From: Spirochaetaceae bacterium | GTDB lineage: Bacteria; Spirochaetota; Spirochaetia; Treponematales; Breznakiellaceae | Direction of reading: 5' to 3' | Assembly: GCA_031269165.1 (NCBI GenBank) | Contig: JAISZQ010000271.1 | Location: forward strand, 1 to 13,465 | Length of the DNA: 13,465 nt | In this document: piece after piece, positions 1 to 6,628 of the stretch | How positions within the stretch are numbered: position 1 is the stretch's first letter | Layout: every line of letters begins with the position of its first letter | Notes under the pieces: generated by a model | Told to the model about the DNA's origin: nothing | The model's input: the letters and a program-made list of their open reading frames with translations, nothing else | Database searches by the model: none | Made by a program: the position numbers and the translations under genes

Positions 1-159
1 TTCCAAAACCCCACGAGGTTTTTTCCTCACCGTGATTCGGGGGCGTTACGGGGGTGGTAAACCCCCGTTGAAGGGGGTAGCGTAGGGCGTAGACCGAAGC
101 GAGGGGGAAGACGCGGCAAATTGCCGATTCCCCCTTTCGCTGGGTTTTGGAACAACCTC
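1..159 (-). repeat. TIR-bounded interspersed repeat, about 155-bp class (left end cut by window)
   Basis: The left end TTCCAAAACCCC (1-12) is the inverted partner of GGGTTTTGGAACAACCTC ending at 159. The interior, read on the minus strand, has the same blocks as the copies at 6629-6782 and 10585-10930: a G-run then CCCCCTCGCTTC, GCTACCCCC, ACGGGGG and GTAACGCCCCCGAATCAC. This copy is therefore inverted relative to the other long ones. The outermost bases of the left terminus lie outside the window. It contains no ORF. I read it as a non-autonomous MITE-like or structured intergenic repeat. The homology is seen directly; mobility is inferred. Confidence 0.75.
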
Positions 160-167
160 AGGTGTTA

Positions 168-195
168 TTGACGTCCTTCGTGGAAACAGTATAAT
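168..195 (+). promoter_or_regulatory. Sigma70-type promoter for the hybrid kinase gene
   Basis: TTGACG (168-173) is followed after 16 nt by a perfect TATAAT (190-195). Transcription would start near 202, giving a leader of about 73 nt that contains the hairpin at 213-249 and the Shine-Dalgarno sequence at 258-266. It lies just outside the end of the repeat at 1-159. Confidence 0.7.
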
Positions 196-212
196 AGAAC
201 AAAGGAACACGG

Positions 213-249
213 GAGGTTGTTCCAAAACCTCACGTTTTGGAACAGGCTC
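213..249 (+). repeat. Solo-TIR hairpin repeat in the kinase leader
   Basis: Arms GAGGTTGTTCCAAAAC and GTTTTGGAACAGGCTC flank the loop CTCAC. The inner 10 bp (219-228 with 234-243) pair perfectly and two positions near the outside do not. It is the TIR of the long repeats with no interior. It lies between the predicted transcription start and the ribosome-binding site, so it would form a stem in the mRNA leader. It has no U-tract and is not a convincing intrinsic terminator. Confidence 0.75.
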
Positions 250-274
250 ACTGAATAGAAAAGGGGCTTAAACG

Positions 275-2875
275 ATGGACCTACATGAACATACAGAAGC
301 GGAATTTTTTGCCCTGCAAAAAGAGAACAAGCGGTTAAACCGTGAACTGCTTATGGCGCGCGAAACGCTGGAACGGGTAAAGCGGTTGTCCCGCGCTAAA
401 GACCAGTATGCCGGCATTATTCAGGCGGAACGCGAAAAGCAGGCCCGTTATATCAATCTTATTTTTGAAAATTCGCCCAGCATCATCCTGTTGCTGGATA
501 AGGACCGGCGCATCATCTACGCCTCCAACGTTTTTCTGCGCATGACCGGCATCAAGAATCTTGATGCTATTAACGGTATGCTGTTAGCCGAAATTTTTGC
601 ACGCTATATGGACAAGGAAACGCTGGACTGTCTCCTCACAGCTTTTCGGAAATCGGTGCGGGACAAGACAAGCGTAACGTTAGAAAAAAGCATTAACTTT
701 GAGATAAAAGCGGAAAACGAGATAAAAGCGGGAATCGAAAGGAAAGAAGGGAACGAGGCGAAGGGCGTACACGCTTTCTATCAGATTCACTTTACGCCTA
801 TGTTCGACGACGCGGGGGAGTACTCAGGCGCGTTCCTGCTCTTTAGCGATATGACGGAAATGATGCGGGCAAAAGAAAACGCGGAACGGGCGAACAACGC
901 GAAGTCCCTGTTCCTGGCGACGATGAGCCACGAGATACGAACGCCGCTGAACGCGATTATGGGCTTTACGGAAATTGAGCTTCAGAAAGCACTGTCCGGG
1001 CAACCGCAAAGGCAATCGGCTCAATTGCCCCAGCAATCCCCCCAATCGTCCGATCAATCGCCGGGCACAACCGAGAATCTTGAAAAAATCCTCTCGGCGG
1101 GCGAAGACCTCATGCACATTATCAACGATATTCTCGATATTTCAAAAATAGACTCAGGCAGTCTGGAGATCATATCAAAGAATTATATGCTGGGAAGCGT
1201 GATTAACGACTCGATTGTGCTCAACATCATGCGCATTAAAAACAAACCCATCGTGTTCAACGCGCATATCAATCCCGCCATTCCCGCCCAACTTTTGGGC
1301 GACAGTCTGCGTATCAAACAGGTCGTGAACAATCTGCTTTCCAACGCCTTCAAATATACGAAAGAAGGGCGGGTGGATTTTACGGTAGATTTTCAGCCGA
1401 CCAAGAACGACGACGTTATCACCGTTCTTTTTTCGGTCAGCGATACCGGTGTCGGCATCAAAGAGGAAGACAAAAAACGGGTGTTCTCCGAATATACACA
1501 ACTCTACACGAAGTATAACCGCTCGATTGAAGGAACGGGCCTCGGCCTTTCCATAACCAAAAAGATTCTCGCCCTGATGGGCGGCACGATTTCTTTCGAG
1601 AGTGAGTGGAACAAGGGCAGCACGTTTACCGCCAGCTTTCCGCAAAAGGTGCTGAATCCCGCGCCTCTGGGAGAAGAGGCGGTGCGGCAGATGCAGTCGA
1701 TGCGCTTTACCGATAACGACGCGAAAACGAACAAGCATATCAAGCGGGCGCGGATGCCCGATGGAAAGGTGCTCGTGGTTGACGATGTTGCCGTAAACCT
1801 TGACGTGGTGCGCGGGCTTCTTTTGCCCTACGGCCTTCAGGTGGAAACCGTTTTGAGCGGGACAGAGGCGATTGAACGGGTCCGAAAAGGGGAGCCGCGC
1901 TTCGACATCGTTTTCATGGACCACATGATGCCCGATGTTGACGGCGAAGAGGCGACGCGCATCATACGGAACGAGATCGGCACCGACTATGCGCGGACGG
2001 TCCCCATCGTCGCGCTTACGGCAAACGTGATGAAAGAAAACCGCGACCACCTTTTGCGGCATGGTTTTACCGCGTTCTTGTCCAAGCCGATCGATATTTT
2101 TGATCTCGACAAAATCTTGAACGAGTTTATCCGCCATAAAACACGGGAATATGCCGCCGAAACGGCGGACGCCGAAGTTGCGGACGCCGAAACGCCGGGC
2201 ACCGAAACGGTGCTTGGGGAAAACGGAGAAAACGAGGAAGCGGGGGAACGTGCCGCGAAGCCGGAGGGGACGATTTCCCTCGCGCTTGAACATATCGGAG
2301 GGCTGGACATAAAGGGAGGATTGGCGCAGTACGGGTCGGCGGCGATCTACCTCGACATTCTTGCTTCCTATATAAAACACGCGCCGGACTACGGCAGGGA
2401 ACTGGGCGGGCTCATAGGCGACCGCGCAAGGTTGCCTGACTATGCCATCAAGGTGCATGGGCTCAAAGGCGCGAGTTATGGCATCTGCGCGAAGCCCTTT
2501 GGCGACGAGGCGTTTGAACTTGAAAAACGTGCCAAAGCGGGAGCCTACGAGGAGGCCGCCGCGAAAACGCCCGCGCTGCTTTCCCATCTTGACCGCCTCG
2601 TCAAAGACATTGCCGCGCTCATCGACCGGGTAAGACCGGCGGAATCCCTAAAGCCCTCGAAACCGGAACCGGACCGCGCCCTCCTTGAAAAATTGCTCGA
2701 TGCAAGCCGCCGCTATAAAAGTTCCCTTATGGAAGACGTGATTGCCGAGATTGACCAATACCAGTACACGCAGGACTCAGGGCTTGCCGCATGGCTCAAA
2801 GACCAGGCCGAGAACCTTGAATACGAAGCGATCACGAAGAGGCTGGAAGAATTGCTGTCCCCTGCGGGGCATTGA
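275..2875 (+). CDS. Soluble hybrid sensor histidine kinase (coiled coil-PAS-HisKA-HATPase-REC-HPt)
   Basis: This is an 866-residue multi-step phosphorelay kinase. Domains in order: N-terminal coiled coil (about 8-58), PAS (about 58-205), HisKA with H-box MSHEIRTPLN and phospho-acceptor His219, HATPase_c with N-box Asn357, DTGVGI at 390-395 and GTGLGL at 420-425, receiver from about 496 with phospho-acceptor Asp549 (FMDHMMP) and Lys604, and HPt with His728 in HGLKGAS. No transmembrane segment or signal peptide is visible, so it is probably cytoplasmic; its ligand is unknown. Start: ATG 275 has AAGGGG 8 nt upstream. Oddities: residues 143-154 are a tandem EIKAEN/EIKAGI inside the PAS region, residues 241-266 are a Gln/Pro/Ser-rich insertion between the two HisKA helices, and the REC-HPt linker (about 622-660) is Ala/Glu-rich and repetitive. 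No response regulator gene is adjacent. Identification of the family is firm; the regulated process cannot be told. Confidence 0.95.
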   Translation: MDLHEHTEAEFFALQKENKRLNRELLMARETLERVKRLSRAKDQYAGIIQAEREKQARYINLIFENSPSIILLLDKDRRIIYASNVFLRMTGIKNLDAINGMLLAEIFARYMDKETLDCLLTAFRKSVRDKTSVTLEKSINFEIKAENEIKAGIERKEGNEAKGVHAFYQIHFTPMFDDAGEYSGAFLLFSDMTEMMRAKENAERANNAKSLFLATMSHEIRTPLNAIMGFTEIELQKALSGQPQRQSAQLPQQSPQSSDQSPGTTENLEKILSAGEDLMHIINDILDISKIDSGSLEIISKNYMLGSVINDSIVLNIMRIKNKPIVFNAHINPAIPAQLLGDSLRIKQVVNNLLSNAFKYTKEGRVDFTVDFQPTKNDDVITVLFSVSDTGVGIKEEDKKRVFSEYTQLYTKYNRSIEGTGLGLSITKKILALMGGTISFESEWNKGSTFTASFPQKVLNPAPLGEEAVRQMQSMRFTDNDAKTNKHIKRARMPDGKVLVVDDVAVNLDVVRGLLLPYGLQVETVLSGTEAIERVRKGEPRFDIVFMDHMMPDVDGEEATRIIRNEIGTDYARTVPIVALTANVMKENRDHLLRHGFTAFLSKPIDIFDLDKILNEFIRHKTREYAAETADAEVADAETPGTETVLGENGENEEAGERAAKPEGTISLALEHIGGLDIKGGLAQYGSAAIYLDILASYIKHAPDYGRELGGLIGDRARLPDYAIKVHGLKGASYGICAKPFGDEAFELEKRAKAGAYEEAAAKTPALLSHLDRLVKDIAALIDRVRPAESLKPSKPEPDRALLEKLLDASRRYKSSLMEDVIAEIDQYQYTQDSGLAAWLKDQAENLEYEAITKRLEELLSPAGH

Positions 2876-2877
2876 AA

Positions 2878-3188
2878 GGGGAAAGCCTTCCCCTGTCAAC
2901 AACTTAAGAATTTCGTCCGTGGATTGACGCGGATTTTCACGGATTTAATCTACCCGTCATTGCGAGCGGGCGGCACATTGCCGAGCGAAGCAATCGGCTC
3001 AACGCTTCGCGTTGAGCTTGTGTGAATGCCCTCCCCGGCTGGATTGCTTCGTCGCTTTGCGGCTCGCAATGACACCCTCACCTCTTATCCCTTAAATCCA
3101 CGCAATCTGGACCGCCATCAGACACAATCTGTGGGCCATTCTTATTATTCCGTTTGCTTAAGTTGTTGACAGTGGAAAGCCTTCCCCC
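2878..3188. repeat. Split palindrome with about 30-bp arms, interrupted by an insertion of about 248 bp
   Basis: The left arm (2878-2908) reads GGGGAAAGCCTTCCC then CTGTCAACAACTTAAG. The right arm (3157-3188) begins CTTAAGTTGTTGACAG and continues into GGAAAGCCTTCCCC. The inner 16 bp are perfect inverted repeats and the outer part matches with few differences. Without the insert, the two halves would fuse at CTTAAG into one palindrome, so CTTAAG or the TTAA within it may be a duplicated target. The left arm starts 2 nt after the kinase stop codon. The insert (2909-3156) holds the GTCATTGCGAGC element and relics resembling GCGGATTTTCACGGATT-type intergenic repeats. The structure is seen directly; the insertion history is inferred. 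Confidence 0.7.
2956..3073. repeat. GTCATTGCGAGC-type palindromic interspersed element
   Basis: GTCATTGCGAGC (2956-2967) is inverted as GCTCGCAATGAC (3062-3073). Inside, CGAAGCAATC (2986-2995) pairs with GATTGCTTCG (3042-3051), and GCTCAACGC / GCGTTGAGC (2997-3005, 3009-3017) form a third stem with loop TTC. Elements with these ends and this GAAGCAATC motif are, to my knowledge, scattered through intergenic DNA of many unrelated bacteria. No ORF is present. It sits inside the insertion that splits the palindrome at 2878-3188. Confidence 0.75.
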
Positions 3189-3484
3189 TCGCTACGGCCA
3201 GCTCAAACCATTGCGGAGATATACCCCGCATTGGTTTGAGCCGTCCTCCGCTACCCCTTTCAACGGGACAAAACCATGCGGTGCATGGTTTTGTGGGCGT
3301 ACCTTAAGCAAACCGCAGGGTTTGCTCAGCGTCCACGGACGGACGCACTACTGAAGCACACCTACGGTGTGCCACGCCCCGGCCGGAAACCCGAAACAGG
3401 ACATTGAGGGTTGTAGGCTCTGCCCCCGTAACGCCCCCGAATCACAGCGGCGGCTTGCGTCCCGCAGGGTTTTTGAACAGGCTC
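3157..3484 (+). repeat. Long repeat with an array of small hairpins (chimaeric ends)
   Basis: The right end is GGTTTTTGAACAGGCTC (to 3484), as in the copies at 6629-6782 and 10585-10930. The left end is instead the TTGTTGACAG arm of the split palindrome. The interior contains successive stems: 3201-3216 with 3226-3241 (16 bp, one mismatch), 3268-3279 with 3283-3294 (12 bp perfect, loop GGT), 3307-3314 with 3319-3326 (8 bp, loop GCAG), 3329-3334 with 3341-3346 (6 bp), and 3356-3362 with 3366-3372 (7 bp, loop TAC). The conserved block GTAACGCCCCCGAATCAC follows. The closest relative is 10585-10930. An open frame at 3154-3354 is a by-product of the repeat. It is non-coding; whether it acts as DNA or RNA is unknown. 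Confidence 0.7.
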
Positions 3485-3649
3485 AAGTAACTGTTCGGCC
3501 ACCTTTGCCGCGTCATGCCGGGTGAACGCTTTTAGCGCCATTTGCGGTGATACCTTGCCGACAGGCCGATAGCGCACCGCTTGGGAGAGCGTCGAATAGC
3601 ACGCCTCTTTGGGCGGGTATGTTTTGACATCGGCAAGGTGGTCATAAAA
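3485..3649 (-). pseudogene. Possible coding remnant, unidentified
   Basis: The minus-strand frame reads a protein-like stretch of about 55 residues (begins FYDHLADVKTYPPKE, ends AAKVAEQLLE) with ordinary codon use. Its 3' end runs directly into the repeat terminus at 3484. Upstream there is no start codon in frame before it enters the antisense of the PHP gene. I do not recognise the family. A gene scrap truncated by the repeat fits best, but a chance open frame is not excluded. Confidence 0.25.
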
Positions 3650-3670
3650 TATTGCTCTTTTCGCTATACT
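3624..3670 (+). promoter_or_regulatory. Candidate promoter for the PHP gene
   Basis: A perfect TTGACA (3624-3629) is followed after 15 nt by TAAAAT (3645-3650). A second -10-like hexamer TATACT (3665-3670) lies 7 nt before the ATG at 3678, but has no good -35 at the usual distance. The first would give a leader of about 20 nt and the second a leaderless mRNA. Either fits the absence of a Shine-Dalgarno sequence upstream of the gene. Confidence 0.4.
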
Positions 3671-3677
3671 TCTCTGA

Positions 3678-4523
3678 ATGATAGATTTGCATACCCATTC
3701 CGCCATGTCGGACGGCTCGCTTTCTCCTACGGAATTGATACACGAGGCGGCGGAAAAACAGGTGCACACCATAGCGCTGACCGACCACGATACGATTGCC
3801 GGGATTCCCGAAGCGCGGGAAGCCGCCGCCGCCCTGGATCGCCCCATCCGGCTCATTCCCGGCGTGGAACTGGAAATAGCATGGCCCCATGGCGAGTTTC
3901 ATCTTCTGGGGCTCGGCCTCACCTCCCCGTCTCCATCCCTGATCGGTCTCTTGGCCGAGTTCTCAAAAATCCGGCATAACCGCAATCTCGCCATACTCGA
4001 CAAGATGAACCGTCTGTTCGGCACGAAGGTGGTCTACGAAGACATTCTCATGATAGCCGGTGAAAAAAGGATGTCTGTGGGACGTCCGCATTTTGCGAGT
4101 TATCTGATCCGTAACCATAAAGTAAAAACATTGGATCTCGCGTTTAAACGTTACTTGGGGGTAGGGCAACCGCTCTATGTGAAAAAATCCGGCGTTGATT
4201 TTAGACGGGCTGTGGCGGCGATTCACGAGTCAGGCGGCATCGCCGTCCTTGCCCACCCGGCCACGCTCTTTGTGTCTATCAGCAAAATCCCCGCCGTTTT
4301 ACAGGAATTCAAGAACAAAGGACTCGACGGCGTTGAAGCATGGCACCCGAACGCTACTGTTCATGCCTGCAAACGCTACGAGGCGATAGCGGCAAACCTC
4401 GGCCTCTGCGTAACAGCCGGATCCGATTACCACGGCGCACGGCGCAAAGACCGGAAATTGGGCCACACGTCCGGAGGCCTGAAAATTGACGACCGGTTTC
4501 TGCCCGGCGCACTGAACCGCTGA
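3678..4523 (+). CDS. PHP-domain phosphoesterase (RNase AM / nucleoside 3',5'-bisphosphate phosphatase-like)
   Basis: This is a 281-residue metal-dependent phosphoesterase of the polymerase-and-histidinol-phosphatase superfamily. Metal-ligand motifs in order: DLHTHS (Asp3, His5, His7), Asp12, TDHDT (35-39), Glu64 in PGVELE, His75, an AHP motif near residue 193, and GSDYHG near the C-terminus. This order and the length match the stand-alone YciV/TrpH group, whose E. coli member trims 5' ends of RNA and hydrolyses 3',5'-bisphosphonucleotides. The protein has no polymerase or other extra domain and no export signal, so it should be cytosolic. The ATG at 3678 sits immediately before the DLHTHS motif and is therefore the right start, although no Shine-Dalgarno sequence precedes it. 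The exact substrate (RNA 5' end, pAp or another phosphoester) cannot be read from sequence; the family call is secure. Confidence 0.9.
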   Translation: MIDLHTHSAMSDGSLSPTELIHEAAEKQVHTIALTDHDTIAGIPEAREAAAALDRPIRLIPGVELEIAWPHGEFHLLGLGLTSPSPSLIGLLAEFSKIRHNRNLAILDKMNRLFGTKVVYEDILMIAGEKRMSVGRPHFASYLIRNHKVKTLDLAFKRYLGVGQPLYVKKSGVDFRRAVAAIHESGGIAVLAHPATLFVSISKIPAVLQEFKNKGLDGVEAWHPNATVHACKRYEAIAANLGLCVTAGSDYHGARRKDRKLGHTSGGLKIDDRFLPGALNR

Positions 4524-4609
4524 CTCCCCTAAAAAGAAACAGTAGCAGACCGCAGGTATAGGCTTTCACCAAAGAAATATAAAGAGGGGGATCTGTTCTT
4601 CTCTCCATT

Positions 4610-4625
4610 GAGGCTGTTCCAAAAC
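4610..4625 (+). repeat. Single TIR half of the GAGxCTGTTCCAAAAC repeat
   Basis: GAGGCTGTTCCAAAAC matches the TIR of the repeat family, but no partner arm follows; the next 60 nt are T-rich (ATTTTTCAC, TTTTTTCGCGC). It is probably a decayed copy. It lies in the 178-bp gap between the PHP gene and the Y1-like gene, where I see no clear terminator. Confidence 0.6.
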
Positions 4626-4701
4626 TTCAATATTTTTCACTTTTTTCGCGCTTTTTTCCGTTTGATTAAAGCAACGGGGCTGGCAATGCCTTATATAGGG
4701 T

Positions 4702-5208
4702 ATGAGATTGAAAAGACAATTGGCAGAAGATGTCTGGTACGAGGTCCGTACCGAGATTAATGTCGGCGAACCCTTGTTCCGGCTGGCGTGGGCGGTAGTG
4801 CTCTTTTACCGCGTCCTTATCGAAACGAAGGCGAAATTCGGTTTCGAGATGCGCGGGCTTGTGCTCGACGGGGCATGGCTCTCGTTTTACATCAAGCCCG
4901 CCAACGGGCTTGAGCTGCCCAAGATTATGCAGTGGATGAAGCAGACGTTCTCCGTCCGGTTCAACGTGCGGACGGGGAGGAAGGCGCATCTTTGGGGGGA
5001 GCGGTACTGGTCGGAGATTCTGGCGGGGGAGCCGCCTGAGTGGGCGGGGGAAGTGGACTGGGATGCGGTTGTGGCGGAGGCAAAGACACCAATCCCGGAG
5101 GCAATGGCCTACGCGCTGAGTTGGGACAGCCTAAGGACGGGAGTATGGGAGGCGAAAACGAGTTTTTCGCCTAAAAACCAGCCCTCCCCCGCTTCCCCGC
5201 CCGGCTAA
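4702..5208 (+). CDS. Y1 / REP-associated transposase-like protein lacking the HUH motif and catalytic Tyr
   Basis: This 168-residue protein clearly has the scaffold of the Transposase_17 (IS200/RAYT) family. The N-terminal strand region ends in EPLF (about 23-26), a helix VVLFYRVLIETKAKFGFEMRGL follows in two parts, then LPKIMQWMKQ, and finally GRKAHLWGERYWSEIL. In active members the region after the helix contains MPNHVHLL, the metal-binding HUH motif; here the same place reads DGAWLSFYIKP, with neither His. The nucleophile helix, usually like LKxRYxRYFN, reads MKQTFSVRFN, so the tyrosines are gone. The C-terminal 45 residues are less typical and Pro/Ser-rich at the end. The frame is intact. 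Strand cleavage by the family mechanism should be impossible; a DNA-binding or structural role is conceivable. The start has GGG 1 nt before the ATG, so there is no proper Shine-Dalgarno sequence, and TATATA lies 4 nt upstream. Confidence 0.75.
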   Translation: MRLKRQLAEDVWYEVRTEINVGEPLFRLAWAVVLFYRVLIETKAKFGFEMRGLVLDGAWLSFYIKPANGLELPKIMQWMKQTFSVRFNVRTGRKAHLWGERYWSEILAGEPPEWAGEVDWDAVVAEAKTPIPEAMAYALSWDSLRTGVWEAKTSFSPKNQPSPASPPG

Positions 5209-5440
5209 CCGCCCCGTTTACGGCCCAAAAAGGAGTTCCAGCAAGCCTCAAGCGTCCCGGCCAGAGACGGTCTCAAAAGAGATCTGCCCTGTCCCGCAAC
5301 GCAAGGTTTTGAAATAGCCCGGAACAATGGACTTGTTCGGAAACTGAACCGGGGGCTGTCTTGGGGGCTTACCGCTGTGTTACCGCATAGGGGACGGCAA
5401 ACACGTTATAGTCGGGGTTACGCGCCCGCGCATACGATAC
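5209..5440. other. Convergent intergenic region with degenerate repeat relics
   Basis: This lies between the 3' ends of the Y1-like gene and the malic enzyme gene. The segments GAGACGGTCTCAAAAGAG (near 5264-5281) and AAGGTTTTGAAATAGCC (near 5303-5319) look like decayed arms of the TIR hairpin family. GAACAA (5322-5327) pairs with TTGTTC (5333-5338). No hairpin with a T-tract is present, so I cannot place a terminator for either gene. Confidence 0.35.
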
Positions 5441-6616
5441 CTACTGCACGCGGGCGACACCGGTTGTGCGGGCAGCTTCCGAGACGGCCTTTGCGACGGC
5501 GTCTTTTACGCGCGGGTCGAAGGCGGCGGGGATGATGTAGTCGGCCCTGAGTTCCGCGTCGGTCACGAGGGCGGCAAGGGCGCGGGCGGCGGCGATCTTC
5601 ATCTCGTCGTTGATGTCGCGCGCGCGGACATCCAGTGCCCCGCGAAAGATGCCGGGAAAGGCCAGCACGTTGTTGATCTGGTTCGCAAAATCACTGCGGC
5701 CCGTGCCGACAACCGACGCTCCGGCAGCCAGCGCGCGGTCGGGCATGATCTCCGGCATCGGGTTCGCCATCGGAAACAGGATAGGCCTTGCCGCCATGCT
5801 CCGTACCATGTCCTCGGTGACCGTTCCCGGCGCGGAAACCCCGATGAAGACATCGGCCCCGCGCAGCACCTCGGCAATCGGGCCCTTCTTCCGCTTGAGG
5901 TTGGAAATTGCGGCCATCTCCTGCTTCTCGCGGTTGAGGTTGTCGCGGCCCCGGTAGATCGCACCCTGCCGGTCGCACATCACCACGTCTTTCAGCCCCA
6001 TCGCCATGAGCAGCTTGATGATGGCCACGCCCGCCGCCCCCGCGCCGCTCGTTACGACGCTCACGGCCTCCAGTTTCCTCCCGGTGAGTTTTAGCGCGTT
6101 GAGCAAGGCCGCGAGTACAATTACGGCGGTACCGTGCTGGTCGTCATGAAAGATGGGAATGTCGCAGCACGCCTTGAGCCTCCGCTCGATCTCGAAGCAA
6201 CGCGGGGCGGAAATGTCCTCCAGGTTGACGCCGCCAAAACTCCCCGCCAGCAGCCGCACCGTATTCACGATGTCGTCAACCGCTTTGGAACGTACGCAGA
6301 GCGGCACCGCATTCACTCCGCCGAACACCTTGAACAGCACGCACTTCCCTTCCATGACGGGCATTCCCGCCTCCGGGCCAATGTCGCCCAGCCCCAGCAC
6401 CGCCGTCCCATCCGTCACCACGGCGACCGTATTCCAGCGTCCGGTGAGCGCCCACACCTTATCAGGGTCGCGCTGTATCTCAAGACAAGGCTCGGCCACA
6501 CCCGGCGTGTAAGCCAAGGACAAATCCTCCCGGCTCGCCACCGGCATCTTGGGCACGGTTTCGAGTTTCCCGCGCCACTCATAATGCTTTTTCAACGATT
6601 CTTTCGCATAGTCCAT
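5441..6616 (-). CDS. Malic enzyme, single-domain bacterial type
   Basis: This 391-residue oxidative decarboxylase converts malate to pyruvate and CO2 while reducing NAD(P). Visible motifs: SLAYTPGVAEPC with the catalytic-type Tyr36, MEGKCVLFK with catalytic-type Lys91, metal-binding Glu133-Asp134 (NLEDI) and Asp158-Asp159 (HDDQHGTA), and the nucleotide-binding loop GAGAAG near residue 190. The length matches the short MaeB/YtsJ-like enzymes without the C-terminal phosphotransacetylase domain. The cofactor (NAD or NADP) cannot be decided by eye. ATG 6616 is preceded by AAGGGGA with 5-nt spacing, a good ribosome-binding site that lies directly against the repeat ending at 6629. It is the last gene of the minus-strand cluster with the RluA-like and adaptor genes. 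Together with enzyme I it touches the PEP/pyruvate node, but no functional link is proven. Confidence 0.93.
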   Translation of the reverse strand: MDYAKESLKKHYEWRGKLETVPKMPVASREDLSLAYTPGVAEPCLEIQRDPDKVWALTGRWNTVAVVTDGTAVLGLGDIGPEAGMPVMEGKCVLFKVFGGVNAVPLCVRSKAVDDIVNTVRLLAGSFGGVNLEDISAPRCFEIERRLKACCDIPIFHDDQHGTAVIVLAALLNALKLTGRKLEAVSVVTSGAGAAGVAIIKLLMAMGLKDVVMCDRQGAIYRGRDNLNREKQEMAAISNLKRKKGPIAEVLRGADVFIGVSAPGTVTEDMVRSMAARPILFPMANPMPEIMPDRALAAGASVVGTGRSDFANQINNVLAFPGIFRGALDVRARDINDEMKIAAARALAALVTDAELRADYIIPAAFDPRVKDAVAKAVSEAARTTGVARVQ

Positions 6617-6628
6617 ACTATCCCCTTA

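Noticed and set aside
1175..2587. Long open frame on the minus strand (470 codons)
   Set aside because: It lies wholly antisense to the hybrid kinase, whose plus-strand frame has all family motifs. The antisense translation is Arg/His/Phe-rich with no recognisable domain, a typical shadow in GC-rich DNA.
2878..2893. Intrinsic terminator after the kinase gene
   Set aside because: The hairpin GGGGAA-AGCC-TTCCCC is real but no T-run follows, and it is better explained as part of the repeat arm.
3164..3195. Outward promoter carried by the repeat arm (contains TTGACA)
   Set aside because: At 16-18 nt downstream no acceptable -10 exists in the copies at 3164, 10570 or 13151.
3154..3354. 66-codon frame on the plus strand
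   Set aside because: It is made entirely of the hairpin-array repeat and is not kept open in the copy at 10585-10930.
3187..3400. CRISPR array
   Set aside because: There are no direct repeats with regular spacers; the units are different inverted repeats.
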